Below are positions 8,134 to 14,593 of a DNA stretch of 22,635 bases, in pieces. A model generated the notes under the pieces. It was not told the DNA's origin. It saw only the letters and a program-made list of their open reading frames with translations, and ran no database searches. Positions within the stretch are counted from its first letter, which is position 1, and every line of letters begins with the position of its first letter. This DNA is from JAPXSY01 sp034003585 (GTDB lineage: Bacteria > Verrucomicrobiota > Kiritimatiellia > RFP12 > UBA1067), in assembly GCA_034003585.1 (NCBI GenBank), contig JAVEYH010000056.1, positions 1 to 22,635 of the forward strand. The letters run 5' to 3'. Both the position numbers and the translations under genes were made by a program.

Positions 8134-9042
8134 CTACCGGAAGGCTTTCAGCTTGGGCGGCGCCTGCGAGGAGGAGCCGGAACCGCCGAACTTACCGCTC
8201 GAGCCTCCTCCCGAGCCGAATGTGCCGCTCGAACCGCCCGAGAGCGGCGGGGGCAGCAGCGGGGGGCCGTACTTCTTGTCGAAGGCCCAGTCCGCCAGAT
8301 TCCGGGTGCTGTCCTTGACAAAGTTGTCGTTGATCCATTCGGCACCCGCTTCGCCGGCTTTACCGCCGAGCCAACTGCCCACCGCGCCGCCGATGATCGC
8401 GCCGGGGATCGCCCCCACTCCGCCGAACCAGACCCCGATCGCGGCGCCGGCTTTGGCGCCCAGCGCGCCTCCGGCCCAGGAACCTGCGGCGTCCCCACCC
8501 ATCTTCAGGCCCTCCTTCACCGCATTGTTGAGGGCCTCGGCGAAGCGCTCGCGGTCGCCGCTCTGGTACGCCTCGATCACATGGCCGGTGAGATGGGCGA
8601 CCTTGAGCCCTTTGAGGACCAGCGTGATGACTTTGATCTTGTCGCCCGCGCTTTTGATCGAGTCTTTGTGCTTGTCGAGCAGTTCGCCGATGTCCTGGCC
8701 TTTTTCGAGCGCCTTTTCGATCTCCTCGCTCAGGTTCTGGGTGATGCCCATGCCGGCGTCCACGGGAATGTAGTAGGGGGAATCCTGAATCGCGTCGATG
8801 CCGTCGGCGACCTTGTCCGCCCCTTTCAGGCCGAGTTTCCCGGCTTGGGCGAGGACCTCGGGGTGCTGCGCCACACACACGCCCAGACTCACGAACGGGG
8901 CGTTGATCATCATGCCGTTGGGAAGGCCGCCCACGGGCTGCGGCGCGGCCGACGCGACGGAAGCGGCCCCGGCCAGAAGAAGGCCGCCCGCGGCGATGGC
9001 CAGGGCGAACCGTTGGATCAAACGCGTAAGGGTGGCTCTCAT
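8134..9042 (-). CDS. Secreted glycine-zipper protein of unknown function
   Basis: A 302-residue protein with a clear Sec signal peptide (RLIQRF then an Ala/Leu/Gly core, probable cleavage after ASAA near residue 33). The middle is helical and charged (about 85-170). It is followed by a long glycine-zipper hydrophobic hairpin (about 190-235, with spaced GxxxG-type residues such as GGALGAKAGAAIG and PGAIIGGAVGSWLGGKAG) that could insert in a membrane. The C-terminus is a Gly/Ser/Pro-rich tail ending LKAFR. Glycine-zipper hairpins occur in pore-forming and outer-membrane proteins and in polymorphic toxin carriers, but no known domain is recognised. It overlaps the upstream gene by 4 bases (ATGA), so expression is coupled. 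The Gly/Ser tail resembles that of the last gene in the operon (5112-6449) in composition only. Confidence 0.85.
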   Translation of the reverse strand: MRATLTRLIQRFALAIAAGGLLLAGAASVASAAPQPVGGLPNGMMINAPFVSLGVCVAQHPEVLAQAGKLGLKGADKVADGIDAIQDSPYYIPVDAGMGITQNLSEEIEKALEKGQDIGELLDKHKDSIKSAGDKIKVITLVLKGLKVAHLTGHVIEAYQSGDRERFAEALNNAVKEGLKMGGDAAGSWAGGALGAKAGAAIGVWFGGVGAIPGAIIGGAVGSWLGGKAGEAGAEWINDNFVKDSTRNLADWAFDKKYGPPLLPPPLSGGSSGTFGSGGGSSGKFGGSGSSSQAPPKLKAFR

Positions 9043-10094
9043 TGCGGTGCCTCCTTCCCCCAGAGCGCCAACGCTTTCGCGCTGGTTTCAACGTCCATCA
9101 CCTGAATGCGTCCGATGCGCGCGGCCGGTTCCGCGCCCAGGAATTCGGCCTCGATGTACCAGCGCGGCGCCGCCGGATTCACCAGTCCCATGATCACGCT
9201 GTCCTTGGCTTTCGAAAAGTAGACGGGCGTGAAGGTCTTGCGGATTTCCGGCTGCAGCGCGCACGCCGTTTCAAGAATCGAGGGCGACTGTTTTTCCGAA
9301 AGGAACGCGCGCAGCGCGGCGGGATCGCCCGCCGCCAGCGCGCGGATCAGCACGCCGCTCTGAATCATCCAGCCCTTGTTTTCGTCGGACAGGTAATCCT
9401 GGAACATTTTCAGGCGCAGCACCAGGCGCGTTTTGATCAAAATCAGTTCGCCGACCGGAGAGTCGATACGGTCGCGGAGTACCGCAGGCAGGAGTTCCGG
9501 CGCGCCCGCCGGCGGATAGAGCCGGGTGAACGCGGCCACCGACGGCGCATAGAGACGGGACACCGCCACGGTGAGGGGCTCGCGCAACGGGTGCAGCGAA
9601 AACGAACCCGCAGGTGTGATCGCGGCGACGCCGCGCAGGCTCTCGCCGCTGATGAAGCGGAAGCCGGAGAGGACGGCCTTGGGGGCGGGACCGGCCTCGA
9701 CGCGCTGTTCCAGAACCAGAAGGGCGTCAGACCAGGGGCTGTACAGGGCCACGATGCCATGCAGGCCCTTCATGCCGCCCACCCAGACCACGGCGCTGGT
9801 GAAGAAATCCTTCAGCGCGATCGTCTCGTGTTCGTTAAAGACCTCGCGCACGTCGCGGGTCCATTTTGCCTGAAAGGCATCGTCGCCCCATTTTTTCACG
9901 GCGCCGTCCACATCCGACGCCGCGTGCAGCCGGAACAGGTTGACCGTGAGGCCGTGCGTGATTCCGGCTCCGGCCTGTTCGGCGGTCGGCCCGCTGTCGG
10001 ATGCTTTGCCTCCGGTGTTGTCAGCCCCTCTGGCGGACGGCATGAAAACCATGCCGAGTCCGGCGAAGGCGGTCCATGCGGTCAGGATCGTCAT
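9039..10094 (-). CDS. Secreted protein of unknown function in tad-like operon
   Basis: A 351-residue protein with a short hydrophobic signal peptide (MTILTAWTAF..., likely cleaved after ARGA near residue 24). The mature protein is soluble-looking, with alternating strands and helices, no transmembrane helices and no motif that I recognise. Features include a WVGGMKGLHGIVALYSPW segment and a C-terminal half that reads as an alpha/beta domain. The start at 10094 is preferred over 10136 because a strong GAGGAG Shine-Dalgarno lies about 8 bases upstream and the signal peptide begins there. It follows the TadG-like gene by 76 bases containing two small hairpins, and overlaps the start of the next gene by 4 bases. 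Its position suggests an envelope role connected to the Tad-like products, but none can be named. Confidence 0.83.
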   Translation of the reverse strand: MTILTAWTAFAGLGMVFMPSARGADNTGGKASDSGPTAEQAGAGITHGLTVNLFRLHAASDVDGAVKKWGDDAFQAKWTRDVREVFNEHETIALKDFFTSAVVWVGGMKGLHGIVALYSPWSDALLVLEQRVEAGPAPKAVLSGFRFISGESLRGVAAITPAGSFSLHPLREPLTVAVSRLYAPSVAAFTRLYPPAGAPELLPAVLRDRIDSPVGELILIKTRLVLRLKMFQDYLSDENKGWMIQSGVLIRALAAGDPAALRAFLSEKQSPSILETACALQPEIRKTFTPVYFSKAKDSVIMGLVNPAAPRWYIEAEFLGAEPAARIGRIQVMDVETSAKALALWGKEAPQ

Positions 10095-10170
10095 GCGCAA
10101 TCTCCTCTCGGATAAAGGTCGGTTTGGCCTTTGCATCGTTCTGCCCTTTCTGTGTCGGACGGTGTCCGGT
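10095..10170 (-). other. Intergenic spacer with two small hairpins
   Basis: This is one of the longer gaps inside the operon. It holds a hairpin just after the TadG-like stop (CGGAC / GTCCG, 10156-10168) and a second one (AAAGGYC-type arms at 10114-10120 and 10126-10132). Neither has a proper U-tract, so they more likely protect or partly attenuate the transcript than end it. Confidence 0.3.
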
Positions 10171-11748
10171 TCAGTGAACCACCCAGGCGTCGGTCTCGCC
10201 GTACGAGACGTTTCCGCTGCCCATCAGCTTGGGGGCGCTCTCGTTTTCAGGCGAGCCGCCGTCCCCGTAAAGCGCCTCCCACGCCCCCCCCTTGATTTCG
10301 TTGAGGATCTTGCCGCCGGAGGTGCCGTCCCAGTTCCGGTTCTCCCCTTGGGTCCAGGCGCGGTAGAGCGGCAGCAGCGTGGCGTCCCAGTCGCTGGTCT
10401 TGAGGTTCCAGAGGTCATTCCGGTTGACGCGCTCTTTCCAAGTCTCCTCATATTCGCCCTTGCAATCCGCGGGGGGTTGGGTCTCTCCTTCGCCGGGGGG
10501 ATTGTATCCGGCGCGCGCGGTCGCCACGGTCCACATGTGGCGGGTGCCCTTCTCCACGGTAAAGGGCCGGATGATGCCCAGCTCGCCGCCCGCCACGAGG
10601 AACTGGAGCGGATTGTTCAGCCGCCGGGTCAATCCCACCGCGATCGCGCCCTTTTTCGAAAAGAACTCCTTGCGCAGGATATTGGCTTTGGCGATCTCCG
10701 AGGTGAAGCGGCTGTCGCGCACCTCTTCGGCTTTGACCTCGCGCAACCGCTTGGGATACGTGGCGATCCGGCGGCACCCCGCCTTGGTCAGGATCCAGAG
10801 CGAGCTGGTGTAGTGCCACTCCGCGACCAGCACGCGATTGCGCTGCTTGTAAGCGCGCTGGATCCCTTCCTGCTGGCCGGTCGCGACAAACCAGTTTTGC
10901 GGCTCCGAGCCTTCGCCGAACACCTCCTCCGCGGTCTCCCCTTCTTCGGGAATGTAATTCGAGTGGCGCAGAAAATCATTTTCCCGGTTCTGCTTGAGGA
11001 TCTCGGCATACTTGTCGGCGGGCTGTTTCTCCTGCTCGAGCACAAAGCTGATCCGGCCGCCGCCCGCGAAGCCGTCGTTCCAGGTGTCCCGGATGTTGGC
11101 CCGCAGCACCTCGCGCACGGTTTTCTTGATCCGTTCCGGCAGATCTTCGAGCAGTTTCCGCTCCTTTTTGTTCATGTCGCGGATCGTTTGCTTATGGTCA
11201 TCGATCTGACCGCCCAGCGTGGGATAGTCCTTGCCTTGGCTGCGGGCGTTGTTGCGCGCCTGCCTGATCTGCCCGATGGTCACCAGCTCCCGTTTGTTCA
11301 GCCGGACCTTCTTATGGTTTGCGCCGTTCCCGATCGAGACGTTATAGCCGGTGACATACCAGGGGACGCCGTTGTGGCAGGGGCTGGGCGCGTTGAAGGC
11401 GCGCATCAGGTTGTTGTCGATCTCCCATTTCAGGAGGATGCGTTCGAGCCATTTGTCGACGATGTAATCCATCTCCTTGCGGACCATCTGCACATAGGTC
11501 CAGGACATGGCGCGGTTGATGGCGGCCACGCGGCTCAGGCCGTCGGCCTGCGTGATTGCGGCCGAGTAGGCGGCCGCGTCCGCGGCGTTCTGGAGTTCCA
11601 CGCGCTGCCGCACGGTCTCGCCGATGGCGTAGACCCCCAGGCCCATCATGAACAGCGTCAGAAAGACGACGACCGTGAGGGCGAAGACCACCCCGCTCTC
11701 GTCTTTCCACAACCGGATGACGGTTCTGTTCGCCGCGTTCAGCATCAT
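10171..11748 (-). CDS. tadG: TadG-like pilus assembly membrane protein
   Basis: A 525-residue protein. The N-terminus has the Tad-type arrangement: a short cytoplasmic leader ending KDESG, one hydrophobic helix (about residues 18-42), then VELQNAADAAAYSAA (about 50-64), a hallmark of TadG/Tad-domain proteins. The remaining 450 residues are soluble and presumably periplasmic, with no von Willebrand A motif (DxSxS) that I can see, unlike some TadG proteins. TadG belongs to the pseudopilin-like accessory proteins of Flp pilus biogenesis. Start: the upstream tadE TGA shares its A with the ATG at 11748 (TGATGATG), so the two genes are translationally coupled; a second ATG at 11745 is possible. The longer reading frame reaching 11913 would overlap tadE and is rejected. 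Confidence 0.82.
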   Translation of the reverse strand: MMLNAANRTVIRLWKDESGVVFALTVVVFLTLFMMGLGVYAIGETVRQRVELQNAADAAAYSAAITQADGLSRVAAINRAMSWTYVQMVRKEMDYIVDKWLERILLKWEIDNNLMRAFNAPSPCHNGVPWYVTGYNVSIGNGANHKKVRLNKRELVTIGQIRQARNNARSQGKDYPTLGGQIDDHKQTIRDMNKKERKLLEDLPERIKKTVREVLRANIRDTWNDGFAGGGRISFVLEQEKQPADKYAEILKQNRENDFLRHSNYIPEEGETAEEVFGEGSEPQNWFVATGQQEGIQRAYKQRNRVLVAEWHYTSSLWILTKAGCRRIATYPKRLREVKAEEVRDSRFTSEIAKANILRKEFFSKKGAIAVGLTRRLNNPLQFLVAGGELGIIRPFTVEKGTRHMWTVATARAGYNPPGEGETQPPADCKGEYEETWKERVNRNDLWNLKTSDWDATLLPLYRAWTQGENRNWDGTSGGKILNEIKGGAWEALYGDGGSPENESAPKLMGSGNVSYGETDAWVVH

Positions 11749-12389
11749 CACCAACCGGGGGCCGGCAGGCCCATCTTGGATACGGTCACATAGGGTTTGG
11801 GCAGGACAACGGTTTCGGTGAATTGGATATGGGGATACCGCACTGCATCCGCACTGCCGATATTGCCCGAGGCGTCCGCGCGCTTCTCTTGCCATTCGTC
11901 GCCGTCGCCCCACGGGCTGAGCGCCCAGCCGATCATGGGGCCGACGAGGGGGAAGATCAGCGCGAAGTCATGTTTGACCGTGGCTTTGACGTTCCAGCGT
12001 CCGACATCGTCAACCTGACCGTCTTTCAGCCGGGTTTTGCGCTTCGCCCCGCCCGATCCGGGGATCTCGCCCCAACCCGGAATCCGCTTGGCCGGCTCGC
12101 CGGCCGTTTCGCCGTGAACGATCCACGCGCAGACCTGGCGCGCGGCCTGTTCCGCGGCCCGGTCCCGCTCGCTCTCGTGGCAGACCAGCGTGGCGCGGGC
12201 CGCGCAATAGGCGGCGTAATGCACCACCTGCTTCGCCATCCAGATGTGGGCGAACTGCATGCAGGCCAGGATGAGGGTGAGGATCACGGGCGCGGCCAGG
12301 ACAAACTCCAGCATCACCGAACCGCCATGACGGCCCGGCCGGTCATGCGAACAGGCCCGCGCGGGAGATGTGTTTTTTGCGCCGTCCAT
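11748..12389 (-). CDS. tadE: TadE-like pseudopilin
   Basis: A 213-residue protein. After a basic leader comes G23|SVMLEFVLAAPVILTLILA: Glu is at +5 if cleaved after G23, matching the prepilin-peptidase site known for TadE pseudopilins, followed by a single hydrophobic helix (about 28-46). The next segment (QVVHYAAYCAARA, about 54-66) is the typical TadE region following the helix. The rest is a soluble extracytoplasmic domain of unknown fold. Start chosen at 12389 because GGAGG lies about 7 bases upstream and the longer frame has an implausible Arg/Gly-rich N-terminus overlapping the peptidase gene. It lies 40 bases after the prepilin peptidase gene and is coupled to tadG, as in other tad clusters. 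Confidence 0.85.
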   Translation of the reverse strand: MDGAKNTSPARACSHDRPGRHGGSVMLEFVLAAPVILTLILACMQFAHIWMAKQVVHYAAYCAARATLVCHESERDRAAEQAARQVCAWIVHGETAGEPAKRIPGWGEIPGSGGAKRKTRLKDGQVDDVGRWNVKATVKHDFALIFPLVGPMIGWALSPWGDGDEWQEKRADASGNIGSADAVRYPHIQFTETVVLPKPYVTVSKMGLPAPGW

Positions 12390-12429
12390 TTCGGAGCCTC
12401 CGCTTCCGCGATATCGGACCCCGTTTCTT

Positions 12430-12957
12430 TCACCATGCCAGAGAGGCCAGCAATCCGGCCGAGATCGCCACGCTGAAGGGCACACGAACCCTTGCCGTCT
12501 CCCTCGGGGGCAGGCCGGCCGCGCCCGCCTTCCGGTCATACCGCCAATCCACCGCGCACCGCAGCAGATGCCGCAGCCGCGCGCCGTCCGCCTGCCCCAG
12601 CGCCAGCATCACCAGTCCGAGGATCACCCCCGCCAGGGAGGTGAACCACAGCAAGGTCAGGAGCCGCGACCAGCCGGCCATGGCACCGGCCGCAAAGAGC
12701 ATCTTCACATCGCCGCCGCCCGCGCCCCGCAGCAGGAAGGGGACCAGCATGAAACCTCCGGCCGCCGCGCCGGCGGCGAATCCGTCCAGCAGGCTGCCCC
12801 AGCCGCCGCAGGCCCAGCGGAAAGCCAGCGCCACGGCCGCCGCCCCCAAGGTCAGGGCGTTCGGCAAACGCCGCGTGCGGCAGTCCGACCAGGACAAAAC
12901 GCCTGCCCATGCCGCGATTCCCGTCATGCACAGAAGTGAGCAGGCCGCCATCATCAT
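12430..12957 (-). CDS. tadV: Type IV prepilin peptidase, A24 family (TadV/CpaA-like)
   Basis: A 175-residue integral membrane aspartic protease that would cleave the leaders of the Flp pilins and of TadE. Both catalytic aspartates are visible: D25 in SWSDCRTRRLPN (the DxRxxxxPN type motif) and D83 in GAGGGDVKM (the GxGD motif). Hydrophobic segments fit about five or six membrane helices. It lacks the N-terminal Cys-rich methyltransferase domain of PilD, as expected for the short TadV/CpaA class. Start: three ATGs in a row at 12957, 12954 and 12951, so the exact one is uncertain; the first is given. The long reading frame that extends to 13434 is the antisense-like shadow of the pilin gene and is rejected. 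It is separated from the pilin upstream by a strong hairpin. Confidence 0.92.
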   Translation of the reverse strand: MMMAACSLLCMTGIAAWAGVLSWSDCRTRRLPNALTLGAAAVALAFRWACGGWGSLLDGFAAGAAAGGFMLVPFLLRGAGGGDVKMLFAAGAMAGWSRLLTLLWFTSLAGVILGLVMLALGQADGARLRHLLRCAVDWRYDRKAGAAGLPPRETARVRVPFSVAISAGLLASLAW

Positions 12958-12975
12958 TACGTTTCCCGTCCGCGC

Positions 12976-13012
12976 CCGCCGCCGCGCGGAGGCGGAATGC
13001 CTCCGGCGGCGG
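12976..13012 (-). promoter_or_regulatory. Large GC-rich hairpin between pilin and prepilin peptidase genes
   Basis: An inverted repeat with 8-base outer arms (CCGCCGCC / GGCGGCGG), a 4-base bulge on one side, 6-base inner arms (GGAGGC / GCCTCC) and a 5-base loop. It lies 34 bases after the pilin stop and 18 bases before the peptidase start. No T-run follows on the minus strand, so it is probably an mRNA-stabilising or attenuating structure that raises pilin expression over the genes behind it. Confidence 0.55.
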
Positions 13013-13046
13013 AGCGGTTCGGATAACGGGTCAGACTCCCGGCATG

Positions 13047-13334
13047 TCACTGGTGCATGCTGTCGTGATACTGGGCAGCTTCCTGCGCCTTCTGGCCCTG
13101 CTCCGTCCGCGTCGCGTCCTGGGCCTGTTTGGCGCCGGTGTGGTCCGCGGTCGCGCCCTTGGCCGCCGTGTCGAACATGCCGACCAGGGTCTTGCCGAAC
13201 ATGGCCACCGCGACCACCACGGCCGCCGCGATCAGCACCGCCAGGATCACGTACTCCATCATCACGCCGCCGGCCCGGTCGCCCATCAGACGGCACAGGA
13301 TGCGTTTGGTCCGATTCCGATTCCAGCTTGTCAT
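13047..13334 (-). CDS. flp: Flp-type pilin
   Basis: A 95-residue pilin precursor with a basic leader and G22|GVMMEYVILAVLIAAAVV. Cleavage after G22 gives Glu +5 and Tyr +6, the Flp signature, and the helix runs about 28-50. A strong AAGGAG at 13341-13346, 6 bases before the ATG at 13334, implies high translation. It is followed by the large hairpin at 12976-13012, which fits the role of the major pilin. The tail is unusually long and hydrophilic (Ala, Gln, Thr, Lys rich) and ends in YHDSMHQ, identical to the end of the pilin at 7848-8120. Typical Flp pilins are shorter after processing, so the extra tail may carry a specific binding or assembly function. Confidence 0.92.
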   Translation of the reverse strand: MTSWNRNRTKRILCRLMGDRAGGVMMEYVILAVLIAAAVVVAVAMFGKTLVGMFDTAAKGATADHTGAKQAQDATRTEQGQKAQEAAQYHDSMHQ

Positions 13335-13347
13335 GTCCCGCTCCTTT

Positions 13348-13364
13348 GACGGGTTGCCCCCGTC
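13348..13364 (-). promoter_or_regulatory. Hairpin directly upstream of the pilin ribosome binding site
   Basis: A 6-base stem (GACGGG / CCCGTC) with a 5-base loop lies one base upstream of the AAGGAG of the pilin gene on the minus strand. It could shield the transcript's 5' side or tune ribosome access. It is short, and a chance origin in GC-rich DNA is possible. Confidence 0.3.
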
Positions 13365-13406
13365 GGTTTGTCCGCATGGTTTGTTGTGTTGGTTTGTGCC
13401 AGAGGG

Positions 13407-13676
13407 TCACGGCAGCGGCAGACACACGCCGCACAGGACCATCTGAAAAAGCTCCACGAACGCATCGCCGATCACGCCGAACCGATCCCCGTCAATCGCC
13501 TCGTCAATCATGAAGGTCCGGGCCGGCACGCCCACCAGTTTTGAGGAGACGCCAACCAGCGGCAGAACCACCAGAAGCATGAGCAGAACGTATTCCATCA
13601 GCACGTCGCCCCGCGTGCCCTGTCCGCGATGTTGGCCACATGCCTTCCGACGGCGTTCTGATAATGGCTGCCGCAT
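13407..13676 (-). CDS. Divergent Flp-type pilin or pseudopilin, first gene of the operon
   Basis: An 89-residue protein. The leader is strongly basic and is followed by G23|DVLMEYVLLMLLVVLPLVGV, so Glu is at +5 and Tyr at +6 as in Flp pilins. Unlike the two other pilins, the helix contains a proline. The tail has no YHDSMHQ ending but a second hydrophobic end with two Cys (VLCGVCLPLP). It may be a minor pilin or tip or initiation pseudopilin. Start: an ATG at 13691 would leave about 7 bases after the predicted transcription start, whereas the ATG at 13676 has GAGGA about 8 bases upstream, so 13676 is preferred. The reading frame that continues to 14534 overlaps the MetH-activation gene and is a shadow. 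Confidence 0.75.
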   Translation of the reverse strand: MRQPLSERRRKACGQHRGQGTRGDVLMEYVLLMLLVVLPLVGVSSKLVGVPARTFMIDEAIDGDRFGVIGDAFVELFQMVLCGVCLPLP

Positions 13677-13704
13677 GGTTGTGTTCCTCATCACATTTGA
13701 TGTA

Positions 13705-13733
13705 AGTATACGCCGCTCCCAGAAAACCGGCAA
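13705..13733 (-). promoter_or_regulatory. Strong sigma70-type promoter for the tad-like operon
   Basis: On the minus strand, TTGCCG (13728-13733) and TATACT (13705-13710) are separated by exactly 17 bases. The match to consensus is 4/6 and 5/6. Directly upstream of the -35 lies a rare AT-rich block (13736-13757), which looks like an UP element. The predicted transcript starts near 13698, about 22 bases before the preferred first start codon. Confidence 0.65.
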
Positions 13734-13735
13734 GA

Positions 13736-13757
13736 GGCAAAATAAAAAAAAGATAAG
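13736..13757 (-). promoter_or_regulatory. AT-rich UP-element-like block
   Basis: Twenty-two bases that are almost all A or T on a GC-rich background (a run of eight T on the minus strand), positioned about -39 to -60 from the predicted start of the tad-like operon. UP elements bind the RNA polymerase alpha subunit and raise promoter strength; the role here is inferred from position and composition. Confidence 0.45.
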
Positions 13758-13784
13758 GACGCGGCGCGCGCTCCGGATTCCGGC

Positions 13785-13813
13785 TTGATGGGCGGGGGAG
13801 GGGCGTGTACGAT
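13785..13813 (+). promoter_or_regulatory. Candidate promoter of the MetH-activation-domain gene
   Basis: TTGATG (13785-13790) and TACGAT (13808-13813) with 17-base spacing match the sigma70 consensus 4/6 each. The start codon at 13869 would have a leader of about 50 bases. Modest match, so tentative. Confidence 0.35.
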
Positions 13814-13868
13814 ACGCGGCACGGTCAGGATTCCGGGCCGTATCCGGTGTCCGCGACGTTTTCCCATT

Positions 13869-14576
13869 ATGGAGATTCTGACAAAGATCCCGTTCACGGC
13901 CGATGTGGCGCGTCTGCTGCGCGAGGCGCATGTCGAGGCCGGTTCCGAGGACGCGGCGGAGCTGCTGGCGCTGGCGGAGCGTGCCGACGCGGTCGGCCGG
14001 CCCAAGGCCGCCTACACCGAGGCGTTTGTGGAACCTGTCGGGGAGGACACGGTGCGTATCGGCGGCGAGGTGTTCACCAGCCGGGTTTTGAGACGCAATC
14101 TCGCGGAGGCGGGGCGCGTGTTCCCGGTTTTGATGACCTGCGGCAGCGAGATGGACGCGGCTTTTCCCTCCGGCGGGGAGATGCTGCACGCCTACTGGCG
14201 GGATCTGCTGAAGAGCCAGATGCTGTCCGCCGCGTCCGGGTATGTCGGTGAACGGGTACGGCAACGGTACCGTCTCGGCAAGACGGCGATGATGCTTCCG
14301 GGTTCCGGTGACGTGACGGTCTGGCCGATCGAACAGCAGCGGGAACTGTTCGCGCTGTTGGGGGAGGCGCCCGCGGCCATCGGCGTGACCCTGACGGACT
14401 CCTGCCTGATGATCCCCAACAAAACCCTCTCCGGGATCCTGTTCGCGACCCAGCGCGAGTTCCGGGGGTGCGAGGTGTGCCATCGCGAGAACTGCGTCTC
14501 GCGGCAGGCGCCGTTCAACCCGCGGCTCTGGCAAGAGTACGAAGAAGGTGCCGCCTTTTCAGGATCAGGCCGGTGA
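13869..14576 (+). CDS. Stand-alone cobalamin-dependent methionine synthase activation-domain protein
   Basis: A 235-residue cytoplasmic protein resembling the C-terminal AdoMet-binding reactivation domain of MetH. In MetH that domain re-methylates oxidised cobalamin. Recognisable family motifs are MMLPGSGDVTVWPIEQQ (about 141-157), ALLGEAPAAIGVTLTDSCLMIPNKTLSGI (about 162-190, starting at the segment that contacts cobalamin), and a Cys-rich end, CEVCHRENC (C201, C204, C209). The CX2CX4C cluster is typical of the free-standing branch and could bind metal or an Fe-S centre. Its partner would be a MetH lacking its own activation domain or another corrinoid methyltransferase encoded elsewhere. 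Start 13869 is taken because the N-terminal extension from 13785 is Gly/Arg-rich and would begin inside the promoter; the Shine-Dalgarno is weak. The end overlaps a possible GTG start of the araC gene. Confidence 0.85.
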   Translation: MEILTKIPFTADVARLLREAHVEAGSEDAAELLALAERADAVGRPKAAYTEAFVEPVGEDTVRIGGEVFTSRVLRRNLAEAGRVFPVLMTCGSEMDAAFPSGGEMLHAYWRDLLKSQMLSAASGYVGERVRQRYRLGKTAMMLPGSGDVTVWPIEQQRELFALLGEAPAAIGVTLTDSCLMIPNKTLSGILFATQREFRGCEVCHRENCVSRQAPFNPRLWQEYEEGAAFSGSGR

Positions 14577-14593
14577 TCATCCGAAACTCCAGA

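Noticed and set aside
9940..11793. A 617-residue plus-strand frame opposite the TadG-like gene
   Set aside because: No recognisable motif or ribosome site; the minus strand carries a clear Tad domain.
12430..13434. A 334-residue version of the prepilin peptidase
   Set aside because: The N-terminal 159 residues are an out-of-frame reading of the pilin gene and spacer; the ATG triplet at 12951-12957 gives the normal TadV length.
13407..14534. A 375-residue minus-strand protein
   Set aside because: Only its last 89 residues form the pilin; the rest is antisense to the MetH-activation gene.
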